A stretch of 44,667 nucleotides of DNA from Nanobdellota archaeon (GCA_022563455.1 JADFNI010000003.1:1-44667), one strand, 5' to 3'. Shown: positions 27,795 through 34,524, numbered from the stretch's first letter. The notes: generated from the sequence alone by a model not told the origin. Translations and numbers: made by a program.

Positions 27795-27822
27795 CAGCAT
27801 CGTCTTTGCGTATAACGTGCTG
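27795..27822 (-). other. Small leader hairpin before the last island ORF
   Basis: On the minus strand CAGCACGT pairs with ACGATGCTG (one bulged A). It begins CAG and ends CTG like the small hairpins near 35102, 35628, 37078, 37300 and 33545, and it is followed by an AAGGAG. Confidence 0.5.
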
Positions 27823-27835
27823 GAAACTGAATGAG

Positions 27836-28111
27836 CCCCACCTACCATGATTACCTTGTCAATAATCATGTTGCGAAGTGTAGGTGAGACTCGATGACCG
27901 GAACACCACTCTCATGCTTGGGGGGTCTCTTGCATGAGGCTTCAAAGGTGTTCGGATCATCTCAGCCAATCATCTTGTTGGATAAATGAAGCCCATCTGC
28001 TCATGATAGCCACACAACTAGTCATCTTGAAGATCGCAGGTGAGCTCTTTGATGCCTACACTCTTGTTTGAAGGTCAGCAACTTCTACAAGAGGCTTCGC
28101 AGGGCATCAAA
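27836..28111 (-). ncRNA. Four near-tandem bulged hairpins, possible structured RNA
   Basis: This gene-free stretch holds four hairpins at 27836-27888, 27898-27954, 27990-28046 and 28048-28111. Each has an outer stem of 7-11 bp, an asymmetric bulge (8-10 nt against 0-4 nt) always on the same side, and an inner stem of 7-8 bp with a loop. The bulge of the first (TGCGAAG, 27872-27878) is the exact complement of that of the fourth (CTTCGCA, 28095-28101). That of the second (CTTCAA, 27940-27945) complements the third (TTGAAG, 28027-28032). The orientation is assumed from the neighbours. No known RNA family was recognised. Confidence 0.5.
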
Positions 28112-28133
28112 TTATTATCTTTATTAGTTCCTG

Positions 28134-28274
28134 CTAGTCGTCGAGAGGATCCTCGAAAAGCTCTGGGAACTTTTTCCGAATGCGTTCTTTAACTATCAAT
28201 GCAAAGAGGCTTACGTAGAAGATGCATGTAGTTACTGCTGATCTGAAGAGGCTTTTGACTACTTTTTGGACCAT
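28134..28274 (-). CDS. Single-helix membrane micro-protein
   Basis: 46 residues. A hydrophobic segment (about 14-28: VTTCIFYVSLFALIV) is flanked by Lys/Arg and followed by an acidic C-terminus (FEDPLDD). The SD AAAGG lies 8-9 nt before the ATG. It follows the basic micro-protein by 36 nt on the same strand. No family recognised. Confidence 0.55.
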   Translation of the reverse strand: MVQKVVKSLFRSAVTTCIFYVSLFALIVKERIRKKFPELFEDPLDD

Positions 28275-28310
28275 TGTATTTTCCTTTGTGTTTGTTGGAA
28301 GCGTTATATT

Positions 28311-28445
28311 TTACTTTTTACGTATTCGCATTCGCCCAGATCTTCTTTTATGTCTTGCTTTCTTGACCTTTTCCTTTTTCTTTCCTTTAGGTTTTCTGAT
28401 TAGCTCCCTTAGATCTGTACTTGTTTTGATTGAGTTTCTTTGCAT
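28311..28445 (-). CDS. Basic micro-protein
   Basis: 44 residues, almost half Lys or Arg (RKPKGKKKEKVKKARHKRR), so nucleic-acid binding is possible but unproven. SD-like GAGGT lies 7 nt before the ATG. It is encoded just after the 167-residue membrane protein with a 34-nt gap. Confidence 0.5.
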   Translation of the reverse strand: MQRNSIKTSTDLRELIRKPKGKKKEKVKKARHKRRSGRMRIRKK

Positions 28446-28479
28446 GGTTCTACCTCTGGTTTACAGAGCTTATAACCTA

Positions 28480-28983
28480 TCAAGATTCATCCCTTTTGAG
28501 CCTGATTGCCTTTACCCCTTGTGCAAAAGACATTAGGACGAACAGCAAGGTAAAGAGAACTCCGACTGTTCTTGCAGGACTTCCACTTCCTACGCGAAAG
28601 GCGCTTGCGAAGTTACCGTCGAAGAAGTCCATGACGAAATTTGGAATCCAGAAGTAGAGGACTGTTGAGTGTTGCACGATTGAAGACAAAACTACTTTTG
28701 GTGAAGTCCGAAGAATTTCTTCTCCGAGGGTCTGATCTATCCAGCTTGTGATGCTGAAGAGGAAGACCAGCGAGAAGGTTCCAAGAACCATACAAGTGAG
28801 CCATTTGAGTGGGCCGCCTTTCGGATTCTGTTCGAAGTAGTCCTTGAGAAATCCTACGGTGATGACTCCAGAGGCTATGGCAGTGCAAGTGTTTGCCCAC
28901 GTGCTCGCTCCCGTGAACAGTGCGATTGAGATTGCATTGAGGATCAAGAAAGTTCTATAGAAATTGTTGAGATTGTTAAACAT
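28480..28983 (-). CDS. Four-helix membrane protein, unknown function
   Basis: 167 residues with hydrophobic stretches at about 10-30, 34-50, 60-82 and 140-156. An amphipathic GEEILRTSPKVV loop lies between the third and fourth. A GGGGGG stretch 5 nt before the ATG can serve as SD. It sits in a run of small minus-strand genes that looks like an operon. A plus-strand frame at 28222-28536 overlaps it but has no start signal. Confidence 0.6.
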   Translation of the reverse strand: MFNNLNNFYRTFLILNAISIALFTGASTWANTCTAIASGVITVGFLKDYFEQNPKGGPLKWLTCMVLGTFSLVFLFSITSWIDQTLGEEILRTSPKVVLSSIVQHSTVLYFWIPNFVMDFFDGNFASAFRVGSGSPARTVGVLFTLLFVLMSFAQGVKAIRLKRDES

Positions 28984-29034
28984 TGTACCCCCCAGATTTG
29001 CTGTTGTGTAACGGTTTTTGGTTAATAGTTTTTC

Positions 29035-29193
29035 TTAGATTCTTCTTTTCTTTCTCGCAACAGCCTTTGCAATTTTTGCTTTGTCTCTTTGCTTTTTGTT
29101 TGCAGCAAAGCCATTTTTGATTCTTGAACCATTGCTTGGGCTGCCTCTTTGAATTTTTCGCGTTTCTTTTTCTTCGTCTTCGTCCTTCTTCAC
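29035..29193 (-). CDS. Lys/Arg-rich micro-protein (GTG start)
   Basis: 52 residues beginning MKKDEDEEKETRKIQRG and ending AVARKKRRI. The GTG is chosen because AAAGGAG lies 7 nt upstream, and no in-frame ATG exists. It is highly charged and probably unstructured or nucleic-acid binding. A hairpin precedes the SD. Confidence 0.5.
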   Translation of the reverse strand: MKKDEDEEKETRKIQRGSPSNGSRIKNGFAANKKQRDKAKIAKAVARKKRRI

Positions 29194-29222
29194 CTAGAAC
29201 TCTCCTTTCTGATTATCTATTT

Positions 29223-29272
29223 AAAAAGAAATTTACGCACACTATTATCTAACCTGTTCTTGATTTCTTTTT
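29223..29272 (-). terminator. Hairpin between two micro-protein genes
   Basis: Perfect 10-bp stem AAAAAGAAAT / ATTTCTTTTT around a 30-nt loop. On the minus strand the descending arm ends in five T. It could end the upstream message. Confidence 0.5.
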
Positions 29273-29295
29273 TTGCCCTTTGCCCTTTTCTTCTT

Positions 29296-29523
29296 TTAAA
29301 CGTCCTTGCTTTGCACGTTTTCTTCTCTTTTTGTTTCCTCTTCTTTTTTCGTGTGATCATTGTTTGACCCCTTCAGTTCTCCGAAGAGTTCTTTTTTGCT
29401 TTGTTGATCTTCACGCTCCATTCTGCTTTGCTTTACTTTTTTGAAGGACTTTCGTCGCCTTCGTCGCAGTTCCATGATTTTCAGCCCCTCGGATGGATTC
29501 TTCTCCTGTTTTTCTTTCTTCAT
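29296..29523 (-). CDS. Lys/Glu-rich micro-protein
   Basis: 75 residues, mostly Lys, Glu, Arg, Ser and Gln (MELRRRRRKSFKKVKQSR, HTKKEEETKREEN), predicted helical or disordered. AAGGAGG 5 nt before the ATG is the best SD in the island, and it overlaps the stop region of the upstream gene. Function unknown. Confidence 0.55.
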   Translation of the reverse strand: MKKEKQEKNPSEGLKIMELRRRRRKSFKKVKQSRMEREDQQSKKELFGELKGSNNDHTKKEEETKREENVQSKDV

Positions 29524-29534
29524 GGAGTCCTCCT

Positions 29535-29690
29535 TCAGTTCTCATTCGGATTACTTACTTGGAGTTCTTCTGTGGAAGATCTTCTTCTTTTGAAGATCTT
29601 TCTTTCCTCCTTCTTCTGTGCTTTTCTTATTCTTTCCTCCTTCTTCTTGATTTCACGCTTTTCTTTCTTGGATATGCGACCTTTTGACAC
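29535..29690 (-). CDS. Lys/Glu-rich micro-protein (GTG start)
   Basis: 51 residues (SKGRISKKEKREIKKKEERI..) with a repeated KKEERK pattern. GGGAG about 7-8 nt before the GTG decides the start. The stop is 11 nt before the next ATG, and the SD of the next gene follows it, so the two are probably translated together. Confidence 0.5.
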   Translation of the reverse strand: MSKGRISKKEKREIKKKEERIRKAQKKEERKIFKRRRSSTEELQVSNPNEN

Positions 29691-29722
29691 TATATCTCTC
29701 CCGTTTTTCTTGGTGTTGGTTG

Positions 29723-29848
29723 TTAGGGATGATTCTTCCAGAAGAAGTTATCTTTTTTCTCTTTATGAAATCTCATCAAAAATAGGATTGATAACCAGAT
29801 CAGACTCATTGCTAGAACTTTGAACGCGCTTTCTACGAGATTTCTCAT
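29723..29848 (-). CDS. Single-helix membrane micro-protein
   Basis: 41 residues. A hydrophobic helix (about 11-25: VLAMSLIWLSILFLM) follows a short N-terminus, then HKEKKDNFFWKN. GGGGAAG lies 4-5 nt before the ATG. In size and layout it resembles the 46-residue micro-protein at 28134-28274 (short N-terminus, one helix, charged tail). Confidence 0.5.
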   Translation of the reverse strand: MRNLVESAFKVLAMSLIWLSILFLMRFHKEKKDNFFWKNHP

Positions 29849-29946
29849 TTTCTTCCCCACATATAACTGTGATGTTGTTTTGCAGCGAAGAGAAAGGGAT
29901 CCTTTCGGGTTTGGACCTTAGGATTCCTCTTTTCTGATTTAGCTAG

Positions 29947-30189
29947 CTAGCGCCGCTTTCGTCTTTGTCTTTCTTCTTCCTTAGTACATCCTTCGAGCAG
30001 TTCTTCGAAGAGTTCTCCGAAGTTATCTGATGGATCAGAATCAGAATCGTCATCATCTGCGTGAGAACTTCTTGCGCCAAGGTCTTCTTTTTGTACGACT
30101 GGTTCTACTCTCTTGTATCCGTCTTTTTCGCTTCGAAGCATTTTGATTGCTCGTGATTCTGATTCTGATTCTGTTCGTGATTTGCTCAT
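29947..30189 (-). CDS. Ser/Asp/Glu-rich small protein
   Basis: 80 residues: TESESES at the start, an acidic DDDDSDSDPSDN stretch in the middle, FGELFEELLEG, then a basic RQRRKRR end. GGGGGA 5 nt before the ATG is the SD. It is probably disordered apart from a short amphipathic helix. No family recognised. Confidence 0.5.
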   Translation of the reverse strand: MSKSRTESESESRAIKMLRSEKDGYKRVEPVVQKEDLGARSSHADDDDSDSDPSDNFGELFEELLEGCTKEEERQRRKRR

Positions 30190-30261
30190 GTTTCCCCCAT
30201 TTGTTTTTGATGGATTGAACTATTATAGTCTGTCAGGATTTACTGAAATGATTTTTTAGAA

Positions 30262-30549
30262 CTATATCTTCTTGTTCGGGTTTTTCCAAATTACTTTTCT
30301 TTTGTTTGTGATCTTTCTGATGCTTTGGTGACTACAGATAAAGAGGAGCTGGTGCCCATTGTTGAAAACAATGAATGCACCATCATCTTTTATCATGTTA
30401 TGGATGGAAGATTTTCTTACCCTGATTTTAAAATTTTTTACTCTGTTTCTTGGAATTGGAGACTTTTTGTAGGGGTCCTTTCTCCAGTTCTCTGAGAGAA
30501 AAAACGTGTGGGTTCCTACCTTGGTTGGGAAGTAATGCTCTTCGTTCAT
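30262..30549 (-). CDS. Small basic hypothetical protein
   Basis: 95 residues, basic, with a hydrophobic beta-like core (GAFIVFNNGHQLLFICSHQS). GGGAG lies about 7 nt before the ATG. It is preceded by a complete hairpin unit (30591-30701), which fits one gene per cassette. Function unknown. Confidence 0.55.
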   Translation of the reverse strand: MNEEHYFPTKVGTHTFFLSENWRKDPYKKSPIPRNRVKNFKIRVRKSSIHNMIKDDGAFIVFNNGHQLLFICSHQSIRKITNKRKVIWKNPNKKI

Positions 30550-30590
30550 GATTTTCTCCCATTCTGTTTTTGATTGTTTATTGTGATTTC

Positions 30591-30701
30591 GCGTTAAAGT
30601 TATCTAACGCATAAAACGTAAGGGCTCTACCTTTCCCATAGCAGCATCTAAGTCTTTTCCAGGACTTTCGAGTTGTGCATTTGGGAGATTGGTAGAGCCC
30701 T
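30591..30701 (-). other. Hairpin unit upstream of the 95-residue gene
   Basis: Long hairpin: AGGGCTCTACC (30621-30631) pairs perfectly over 11 bp with GGTAGAGCCCT (30691-30701), with an inner AAGTC/GACTT stem. Small hairpin (30591-30610): minus strand GCGTTAGA, loop TAAC, TTTAACGC, an 8-bp stem with one G-T pair. An A/C-rich leader and SD follow. Confidence 0.6.
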
Positions 30702-30713
30702 ATCTTACATTTT

Positions 30714-30759
30714 GGGTATAGACCCGGTTCCGTCTATATCCGGTTCAGCTTGTCTACAT
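30714..30759 (-). other. Near-empty cassette: SD, ATG-TAG and a hairpin
   Basis: On the minus strand AAAAAGGAG is followed after 10 nt by ATG TAG (30754-30759), a start-stop frame. A hairpin GGATATAGAC / GTCTATACCC (30714-30741) follows. The unit therefore has a complete leader but no protein. It could be a decayed cassette or an RNA gene. Confidence 0.35.
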
Positions 30760-30808
30760 AAGTGCTTTTCTCCTTTTTGGTTGGAGTTGTTGATTAATGA
30801 ACTGTTAG

Positions 30809-30899
30809 GTTAGAGTTATCTAACGCTTAAAATTGAGGACTCTGCCTGCTGTTATACGCCATTCTAACTGAGCTTTTCAGTTAGAAACAGACAGAGTCC
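30809..30899 (-). other. Hairpin unit after the barrel-like gene
   Basis: Long hairpin: GGACTCTG (30837-30844) / CAGAGTCC (30892-30899), with an inner CTAACTGA/TCAGTTAG stem of 8 bp. Small hairpin (30809-30824): minus strand GTTAGA, loop TAAC, TCTAAC. It shares its loop and 5' arm with the unit at 30591 but has a different long hairpin. Confidence 0.6.
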
Positions 30900-30910
30900 C
30901 CGAACACTCA

Positions 30911-31906
30911 CTAGAAGAACTTGAACTTGAACCCGACTGTTCCTGCGAGGATGCTAGTGTCTGGTTTCTTGCTTGCAGGAATTGTGACACCCCCTATGAA
31001 TGTGATGCGTCTCGTTATTATAAATTCGGCTCCGAGTTTTAGATTGACGATGAACGATGCTTTTTTCGAGCTTTTGGAGTCATCGTTGCCGTTGATCTTG
31101 ATTGCGGCTAGTCCAATTCCTACTCCGAAGTATGGCTGGATTGGAAACCTTTCCCAAACTGAGTTCAAGTTGGCAGTAATTTGTGTGACGTCAATTTTTA
31201 CTAATTGGCGTCTCAAATTTCTAACATTTACATCAACATCAGAACTGTAGTTGATGACGCAACCGCCGAGGTCGATTCTCCAACTGTCGAAGTAGATTCC
31301 CAAATCCGATGACGATCTCTTTTTCTTTGAGAGGCAGAACTCAAAGCCGTCGTTTCCTGTGACCGTTACATTTTGCCCAAGCCTTTTTTTGAAATAACCT
31401 TTGAGGTCGTTGCTTTGAGGGTTGATTACTACCCCGCTGTAGAAGTGGAAATCTTGCAGCCATTCAGGTTTCCATTCTTTCTTTTGTTCTTTGGCCTCTG
31501 CAGTTTCTCTTTCTTCTTTCTCCTGATCTTTGGTCTTCGCAGTTGCAATCGTGGTGTAAATAGGGCTGTTGCGATGACGCTCTAGTTTTTCGGCATCGCT
31601 CTCTTCACTTTTATGATGATCAATTATTGGGTTTGGGGGATTTGGTTGGTGATTTTGTTTTTTTCGAGTGTTGCTTGCCTCCTTGAGTTTACTAGTCGTG
31701 ATAGAAGGGGACTTCTTTTCCACCCGGGAAGTGTGTGGCTTTTGCTCTCGGGGAGAGTTATCTAGTTCGGTCAGTTCGGTCAGTTCGGTCAAAGCTTCTT
31801 GCTCGTTCTTTGCCCCTTGCTCAGATCTGTAGTTTATCCCAGCAAGTATTGCTAGAGCTGTTGCGATGAATGTTGCGATGACGATACCCCATGCGTTTTT
31901 CGACAT
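30911..31906 (-). CDS. Membrane-anchored, outer-membrane-barrel-like protein
   Basis: 331 residues from the ATG at 31906, chosen because an AAAAGGAAAT SD precedes it; an ATG 9 codons earlier lacks one. One N-terminal helix (GIVIATFIATALAILAGI) is followed by a Thr-Glu-Leu repeat, a Pro/Asn/Lys-rich linker and a C-terminal domain of about 170 residues with alternating beta strands (WRIDLGGCVINY, YFGVGIGLAAIKI, IVNLKLGAEFI, ITFIGGVTIP). It ends in TVGFKFKFF. A final Phe is the signal recognised by the BAM machinery of diderm bacteria. The first 100 residues share ancestry with the next gene (31998-32219). Confidence 0.6.
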   Translation of the reverse strand: MSKNAWGIVIATFIATALAILAGINYRSEQGAKNEQEALTELTELTELDNSPREQKPHTSRVEKKSPSITTSKLKEASNTRKKQNHQPNPPNPIIDHHKSEESDAEKLERHRNSPIYTTIATAKTKDQEKEERETAEAKEQKKEWKPEWLQDFHFYSGVVINPQSNDLKGYFKKRLGQNVTVTGNDGFEFCLSKKKRSSSDLGIYFDSWRIDLGGCVINYSSDVDVNVRNLRRQLVKIDVTQITANLNSVWERFPIQPYFGVGIGLAAIKINGNDDSKSSKKASFIVNLKLGAEFIITRRITFIGGVTIPASKKPDTSILAGTVGFKFKFF

Positions 31907-32215
31907 CTTTCTATTTCCTTTTATGATGATCAATTATTGGGTTTGGGGGATTTGGTTGCTGATTTTGTTCTTTTCGAGTGTTGCTTGCTTCCAGAGTTTA
32001 CTGGTTGTGGTCGTAGTCGACTTCTATTCCGTTCACGAAGTATGTGGATTTTGTGTCTAGGGACTCTGGTGGCTCTGTATTCAGTTTGGTCAAAGCTTCG
32101 AGTTGCTTGTCTGCCCATTGCTCAGTTTTGTAGTTTATTGCAGCAAGTATTGCGAGCAGGCTTGCGAGCACGAAGAGAGATCTTACATATTTGTCGAATC
32201 TGGTTGTCGTTGTTG
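31606..32215 (+). repeat. Tandem duplication of about 310 bp
   Basis: A 72-bp block starting ATGATGATCAATTATTGGG occurs at about 31612 and again at about 31923, nearly unchanged. The sequence after each copy also aligns, more loosely, up to the SD of each gene. One copy lies inside the barrel gene, the other spans a gene end and leader. Confidence 0.75.
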
Positions 32216-32219
32216 TCAT
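31998..32219 (-). CDS. Small membrane protein, paralogue of the barrel protein N-terminus
   Basis: 73 residues: a basic start, one helix (LFVLASLLAILAAINY), then KTEQWADKQLEALTKLN. The stretch LAILAAINYKTEQ..QLEALTKL matches LAILAGINYRSEQ..QEALTEL of the next gene. SD AGGAG lies 5-6 nt before the ATG. It arose in the tandem duplication and ends where its neighbour reads on into a linker. Confidence 0.6.
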   Translation of the reverse strand: MTTTTTRFDKYVRSLFVLASLLAILAAINYKTEQWADKQLEALTKLNTEPPESLDTKSTYFVNGIEVDYDHNQ

Positions 32220-32260
32220 GTTGTCTCCTGTTGATTGTTGGTTGTTATTGATATAGCTTC

Positions 32261-32358
32261 GCGCAAGATTATATCTGACGCGTAAAATTGGAGCCCTATC
32301 CCACCACCAACTGAAGGGAACTTCCCAGGAGTTGATGGTTTGCGGTAGGGTAGGGCTC
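32261..32358 (-). other. Hairpin unit upstream of the 73-residue gene
   Basis: Long hairpin: GAGCCCTATCCC (32291-32302) / GGGTAGGGCTC (32348-32358), then an inner 10-bp stem ACCACCAACT / AGTTGATGGT, with an 8-nt one-sided bulge (TTGCGGTA). Small hairpin at 32261-32281: minus strand GCGTCAGA ... TCTTGCGC, with TATAAT in its centre. Confidence 0.6.
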
Positions 32359-32467
32359 TGTCGAACATCGTTTTCTTCGCTTTTGGCTTAGAATTCGCTT
32401 TGTCCGAAGATGCTGTTGCAAGAGAGGATGGTTTTTTCTGGAATGTCTCGTATTGTTCGAAAAAGAT

Positions 32468-32743
32468 CTAGATTGCAGTCATGGAAGTTTCACCCAACTT
32501 TCTTTTGCTAGTGCCTGGCTTTCCTTTTGGCCAAAGAGACGTGCTGATGTAGTGGCCGTGATCAATGAAGTATACTTGCTGTAAGGTTCGAATTACTGTC
32601 AAATTGACTTTCGTTTCGGTGGTCTTGGACTTGAGCTAGAACCTGACGAAATTCGGAATCACAATTGTTGCAAAGATTCCGATGATTACAATAATTATCA
32701 TGAGTTCGATCAAGGTGAGGCCATTTTTTTTTCGAACAGTCAT
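32468..32743 (-). pseudogene. Type IV pilin/pseudopilin interrupted by TAG
   Basis: From the ATG at 32743 a perfect prepilin N-terminus is read: KKNG then LTLIELMIIVIIGIFATIVIP, with Glu5, followed by NFVRF and TAG after 35 residues. The same frame continues past the TAG as LKSKTTETKVNLTVIRTLQQ, VYFIDHGHYISTSLWP.., the normal pilin continuation, to a second TAG at 32468. CAGGA lies 7-8 nt before the ATG. Most likely a broken bacterial pilin gene. A truncated mini-pilin or amber read-through are alternatives. Pilins of this form belong to type IV pili or type II secretion. Confidence 0.65.
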
Positions 32744-32813
32744 TATTTTTTCCTGTCCCTTTATTGTGTTGGTGGTTAAGTGTTAGGCGTCGTTCTTTTT
32801 GGCGAGAAAGCTG

Positions 32814-32877
32814 GCCTTGAGAAATTCCTGGAAAGATTCCACTTTTGAAGAGTAGTATATATGGAACTTCTCAAGGC
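32814..32877 (-). other. Long hairpin upstream of the pilin gene
   Basis: GCCTTGAGAAATTCC (32814-32828) and GGAACTTCTCAAGGC (32863-32877) form a 15-bp stem with one wobble on the minus strand. The leader to the pilin ATG then has the usual A/C-rich run. No clear small hairpin. Confidence 0.6.
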
Positions 32878-32878
32878 T

Positions 32879-32890
32879 TTAGACATTCAT
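32879..32890 (-). CDS. Possible three-codon ORF (MNV)
   Basis: TATAGGAG lies about 8 nt before ATG AAT GTC TAA. The stop runs straight into the long hairpin at 32814-32877, as normal-length genes of the island do. It may be a remnant leader rather than a real peptide. Confidence 0.2.
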   Translation of the reverse strand: MNV

Positions 32891-32935
32891 TTTTTATTCT
32901 CCTATAATAATTAATGATTGTCTGATTTTCGAAGT

Positions 32936-33002
32936 GCTGTTGTGAACTTTGCAACGCTAAAAGTGGGAAGCTCTTCAGAGGGATTGGCCTTGGAGGAGCT
33001 TC
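32936..33002 (-). other. Hairpin unit after the lipoprotein-like gene
   Basis: Long hairpin: GAAGCTC (32967-32973) / GAGCTTC (32996-33002), perfect over 7 bp. Small hairpin: minus strand GCGTTG ... CAACAGC at 32936-32957 with one bulged base. Confidence 0.45.
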
Positions 33003-33033
33003 TATGGTTGTTGCAATCTGGTCATGGTCAATT

Positions 33034-33073
33034 AGTTTGGACCAGTTTGAACCAGTTTGAACCAGTTTGAACC
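33034..33073 (+). repeat. Four 10-bp tandem repeats
   Basis: AGTTTGGACC then three copies of AGTTTGAACC. The period equals about one helical turn, so it could be a binding site for a dimeric or cooperative protein. It lies in the 396-bp gene-poor stretch 32744-33139, which otherwise holds two hairpin units. Confidence 0.7.
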
Positions 33074-33139
33074 TATCTGTATTGTCTGGATTAGGTCAAT
33101 GTTGTATCTGAAGCGATAGGTCCTGCCTTCTTCTTCATT

Positions 33140-33502
33140 TCATTTCTCGTTTTGCAAAATCTCCTTGTAACTGGGCATATTTCTTACAGGTATTTCTAAC
33201 AGATTTATGAGTTCTTCTTGAGAAACAATGAACAGCAGTATTTCTTCTGCAGTTGTCGCTGGGTGAAGGCCTAGAAGCTTGATTTGGTCTTGACGCCATA
33301 TCTCGATATCGTAATCATTGACGTCTGCCCAGGTTGCCGTGCTTTTGAGTCCTCGCGCTTCGATTTCTCTTTCGAGATAACTTTTGCCTCCTTCGTATGC
33401 GAAGTCGTGCCAGTCGTCGATGTAGCTGTTTTGACTTATGCATCCAGTTGTTGCGATTGCGACTACTGCGATCATGATTGCTGTTGTGATATTTAGGGTC
33501 AT
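33140..33502 (-). CDS. Lipoprotein-like secreted protein
   Basis: 120 residues. An N-terminal hydrophobic helix (ITTAIMIAVVAIATTGC) ends in TTGC, a weak lipobox with Cys near residue 21. The mature part is soluble and mixed (DDWHDFAYEGGKSYLEREI; TTAEEILLFIVSQEELINLL). AAGGAG 7 nt before the ATG is the SD. The upstream small hairpin (33545-33564) and leader almost copy those of the next membrane gene. Function unknown. Confidence 0.6.
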   Translation of the reverse strand: MTLNITTAIMIAVVAIATTGCISQNSYIDDWHDFAYEGGKSYLEREIEARGLKSTATWADVNDYDIEIWRQDQIKLLGLHPATTAEEILLFIVSQEELINLLEIPVRNMPSYKEILQNEK

Positions 33503-33544
33503 GATGGTTCTCCTTGTTTTCGTTGTTTGATTTTTTGACCTATA

Positions 33545-33655
33545 CAGAAATCCTTAGACTTCTGAAAAAATTCTAAATTCTTCATCTCTCTATAATGAGG
33601 GGGTATGTTTTGTTTGTCTTTTCTTTTTGTAGCTTAACCGGGGGAGGCTAAGTTC
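33545..33655 (-). other. Hairpin unit upstream of the lipoprotein-like gene
   Basis: Small hairpin at 33545-33564: minus strand CAGAAGTC, loop TAAG, GATTTCTG (8 bp, one wobble). A longer hairpin at 33632-33655 pairs AACTTAGCC with GGTTAAGCT at 8 of 9 positions, counting one wobble. The leader continues TATAGGTCAAAAAATCAAAC, shared with the unit at 35102. Confidence 0.5.
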
Positions 33656-33717
33656 GACGGGATTACTATTTTGTTCTCTCTGCATCATTGAGGGCTGGAT
33701 CTGACGGCTTTCTTAAC

Positions 33718-33764
33718 TTCGATATCGGGTTACACAAGAGTTCTTTTATGCCCTTGTTATCGAA
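33718..33764. other. Bulged hairpin in a 304-bp gene-free stretch
   Basis: Outer TTCGATA/TATCGAA (7 bp) and inner ACAAG/CTTGT (5 bp) with a one-sided 9-nt bulge (TCGGGTTAC). Same plan as the hairpins at 27836-28111. The rest of 33503-33806 shows no ORF. Confidence 0.5.
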
Positions 33765-33806
33765 TAAGCCGCCTATATGATTGCATTAGTACGTCTAGAG
33801 AATTTA

Positions 33807-34364
33807 TTAGAACGTCACCTTAAATCTTGCTTTGCCGCCCTTACCTTTCTTGAGAATGCCAACACTCCACTTCATACGTACAGGAGGCTTTCCAATTCTA
33901 GCAATGCTTCCTATATCGCCTTTCACCCCTTTACCGGCAATCCTGATCGACGGCTTAAAGAACCCTCGCTTAGCTTTAGATCTAAGTCGCTGGACCGGGG
34001 TGTCTTGAAGAAGGGTTTTCTTTTTCTTATCTACCATTGCTGCTCCTTCAATTGCTAGTTCCCATGCCAGCTGTTTGTTCCGGGTGCTAATTGCCATTAT
34101 TAGCGCCTTGTCCAAGTCGTAAAGAATGTTTCCTTTTCCAAGGGAAGCACCGAAGGTTGGGATTTGTATTGAAGTACTGGCGGAAGTATATCTTCCTAGA
34201 TACGGTGGTGCAGCACTGTGGACCCTGTTTCTTTTTTCTTGGTAATTGAAGTTGAAGAACTTTTCAGGGCCTTGACTTGTGTTTTGGGCTGTTGCATCTG
34301 TTGCAACGCTCATTGTCAAAATGACAAAGGTTGAAAGAACAAACTTTACTATGGAACTTTTCAT
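33807..34364 (-). CDS. Secreted basic protein, unknown function
   Basis: 185 residues. Signal peptide KSSIVKFVLSTFVILTMSVATDATA, likely cleaved after ATA near residue 26. The mature part is basic and beta-rich with Gly/Lys (RSKAKRGFFKPSIRIAGKGV; GILKKGKGGKARFKVTF), again ending in Phe, though with few strands. An AAAAGGAAAC SD lies 7-9 nt before the ATG. A periplasmic or surface location in a diderm is plausible if it is bacterial. Confidence 0.6.
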   Translation of the reverse strand: MKSSIVKFVLSTFVILTMSVATDATAQNTSQGPEKFFNFNYQEKRNRVHSAAPPYLGRYTSASTSIQIPTFGASLGKGNILYDLDKALIMAISTRNKQLAWELAIEGAAMVDKKKKTLLQDTPVQRLRSKAKRGFFKPSIRIAGKGVKGDIGSIARIGKPPVRMKWSVGILKKGKGGKARFKVTF

Positions 34365-34484
34365 TTCTTTGTTTCCTTTTTACTTTAAGTGATCAACTAA
34401 TTTCCAATTCAATGTGGTGCTAGGAAACTTGGTGTGTTTTGTTTGGTTCTCCTTTCTTTATGTTTCGTTGTAGTTATTTTTAGT

Positions 34485-34524
34485 GCACTATTGTGCTTGA
34501 AAGAGTACCTTTCCCTATGGTACT
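34485..34524 (-). other. Hairpin unit upstream of the secreted-protein gene
   Basis: Long hairpin: AGTACC (34504-34509) / GGTACT (34519-34524). Small hairpin GCAC-TATT-GTGC at 34485-34496. A good AAAGGAGAACC follows but no start codon sits at the usual spacing; the used ATG is farther on with its own SD. Confidence 0.45.

Noticed and set aside
28222..28536. Plus-strand ORF of 104 residues
   Set aside because: It is antisense to SD-preceded micro-genes, has no start signal, and its Phe/Leu richness is the shadow of Lys/Glu codons.
29401..29823. Plus-strand ORF of 140 residues
   Set aside because: Low-complexity Phe/Ser/Leu shadow of the Lys/Glu-rich minus genes; no SD or TATA.
31937..32251. 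Plus-strand ORF of 104 residues
   Set aside because: Antisense to a gene with SD and paralogue; no start signal.
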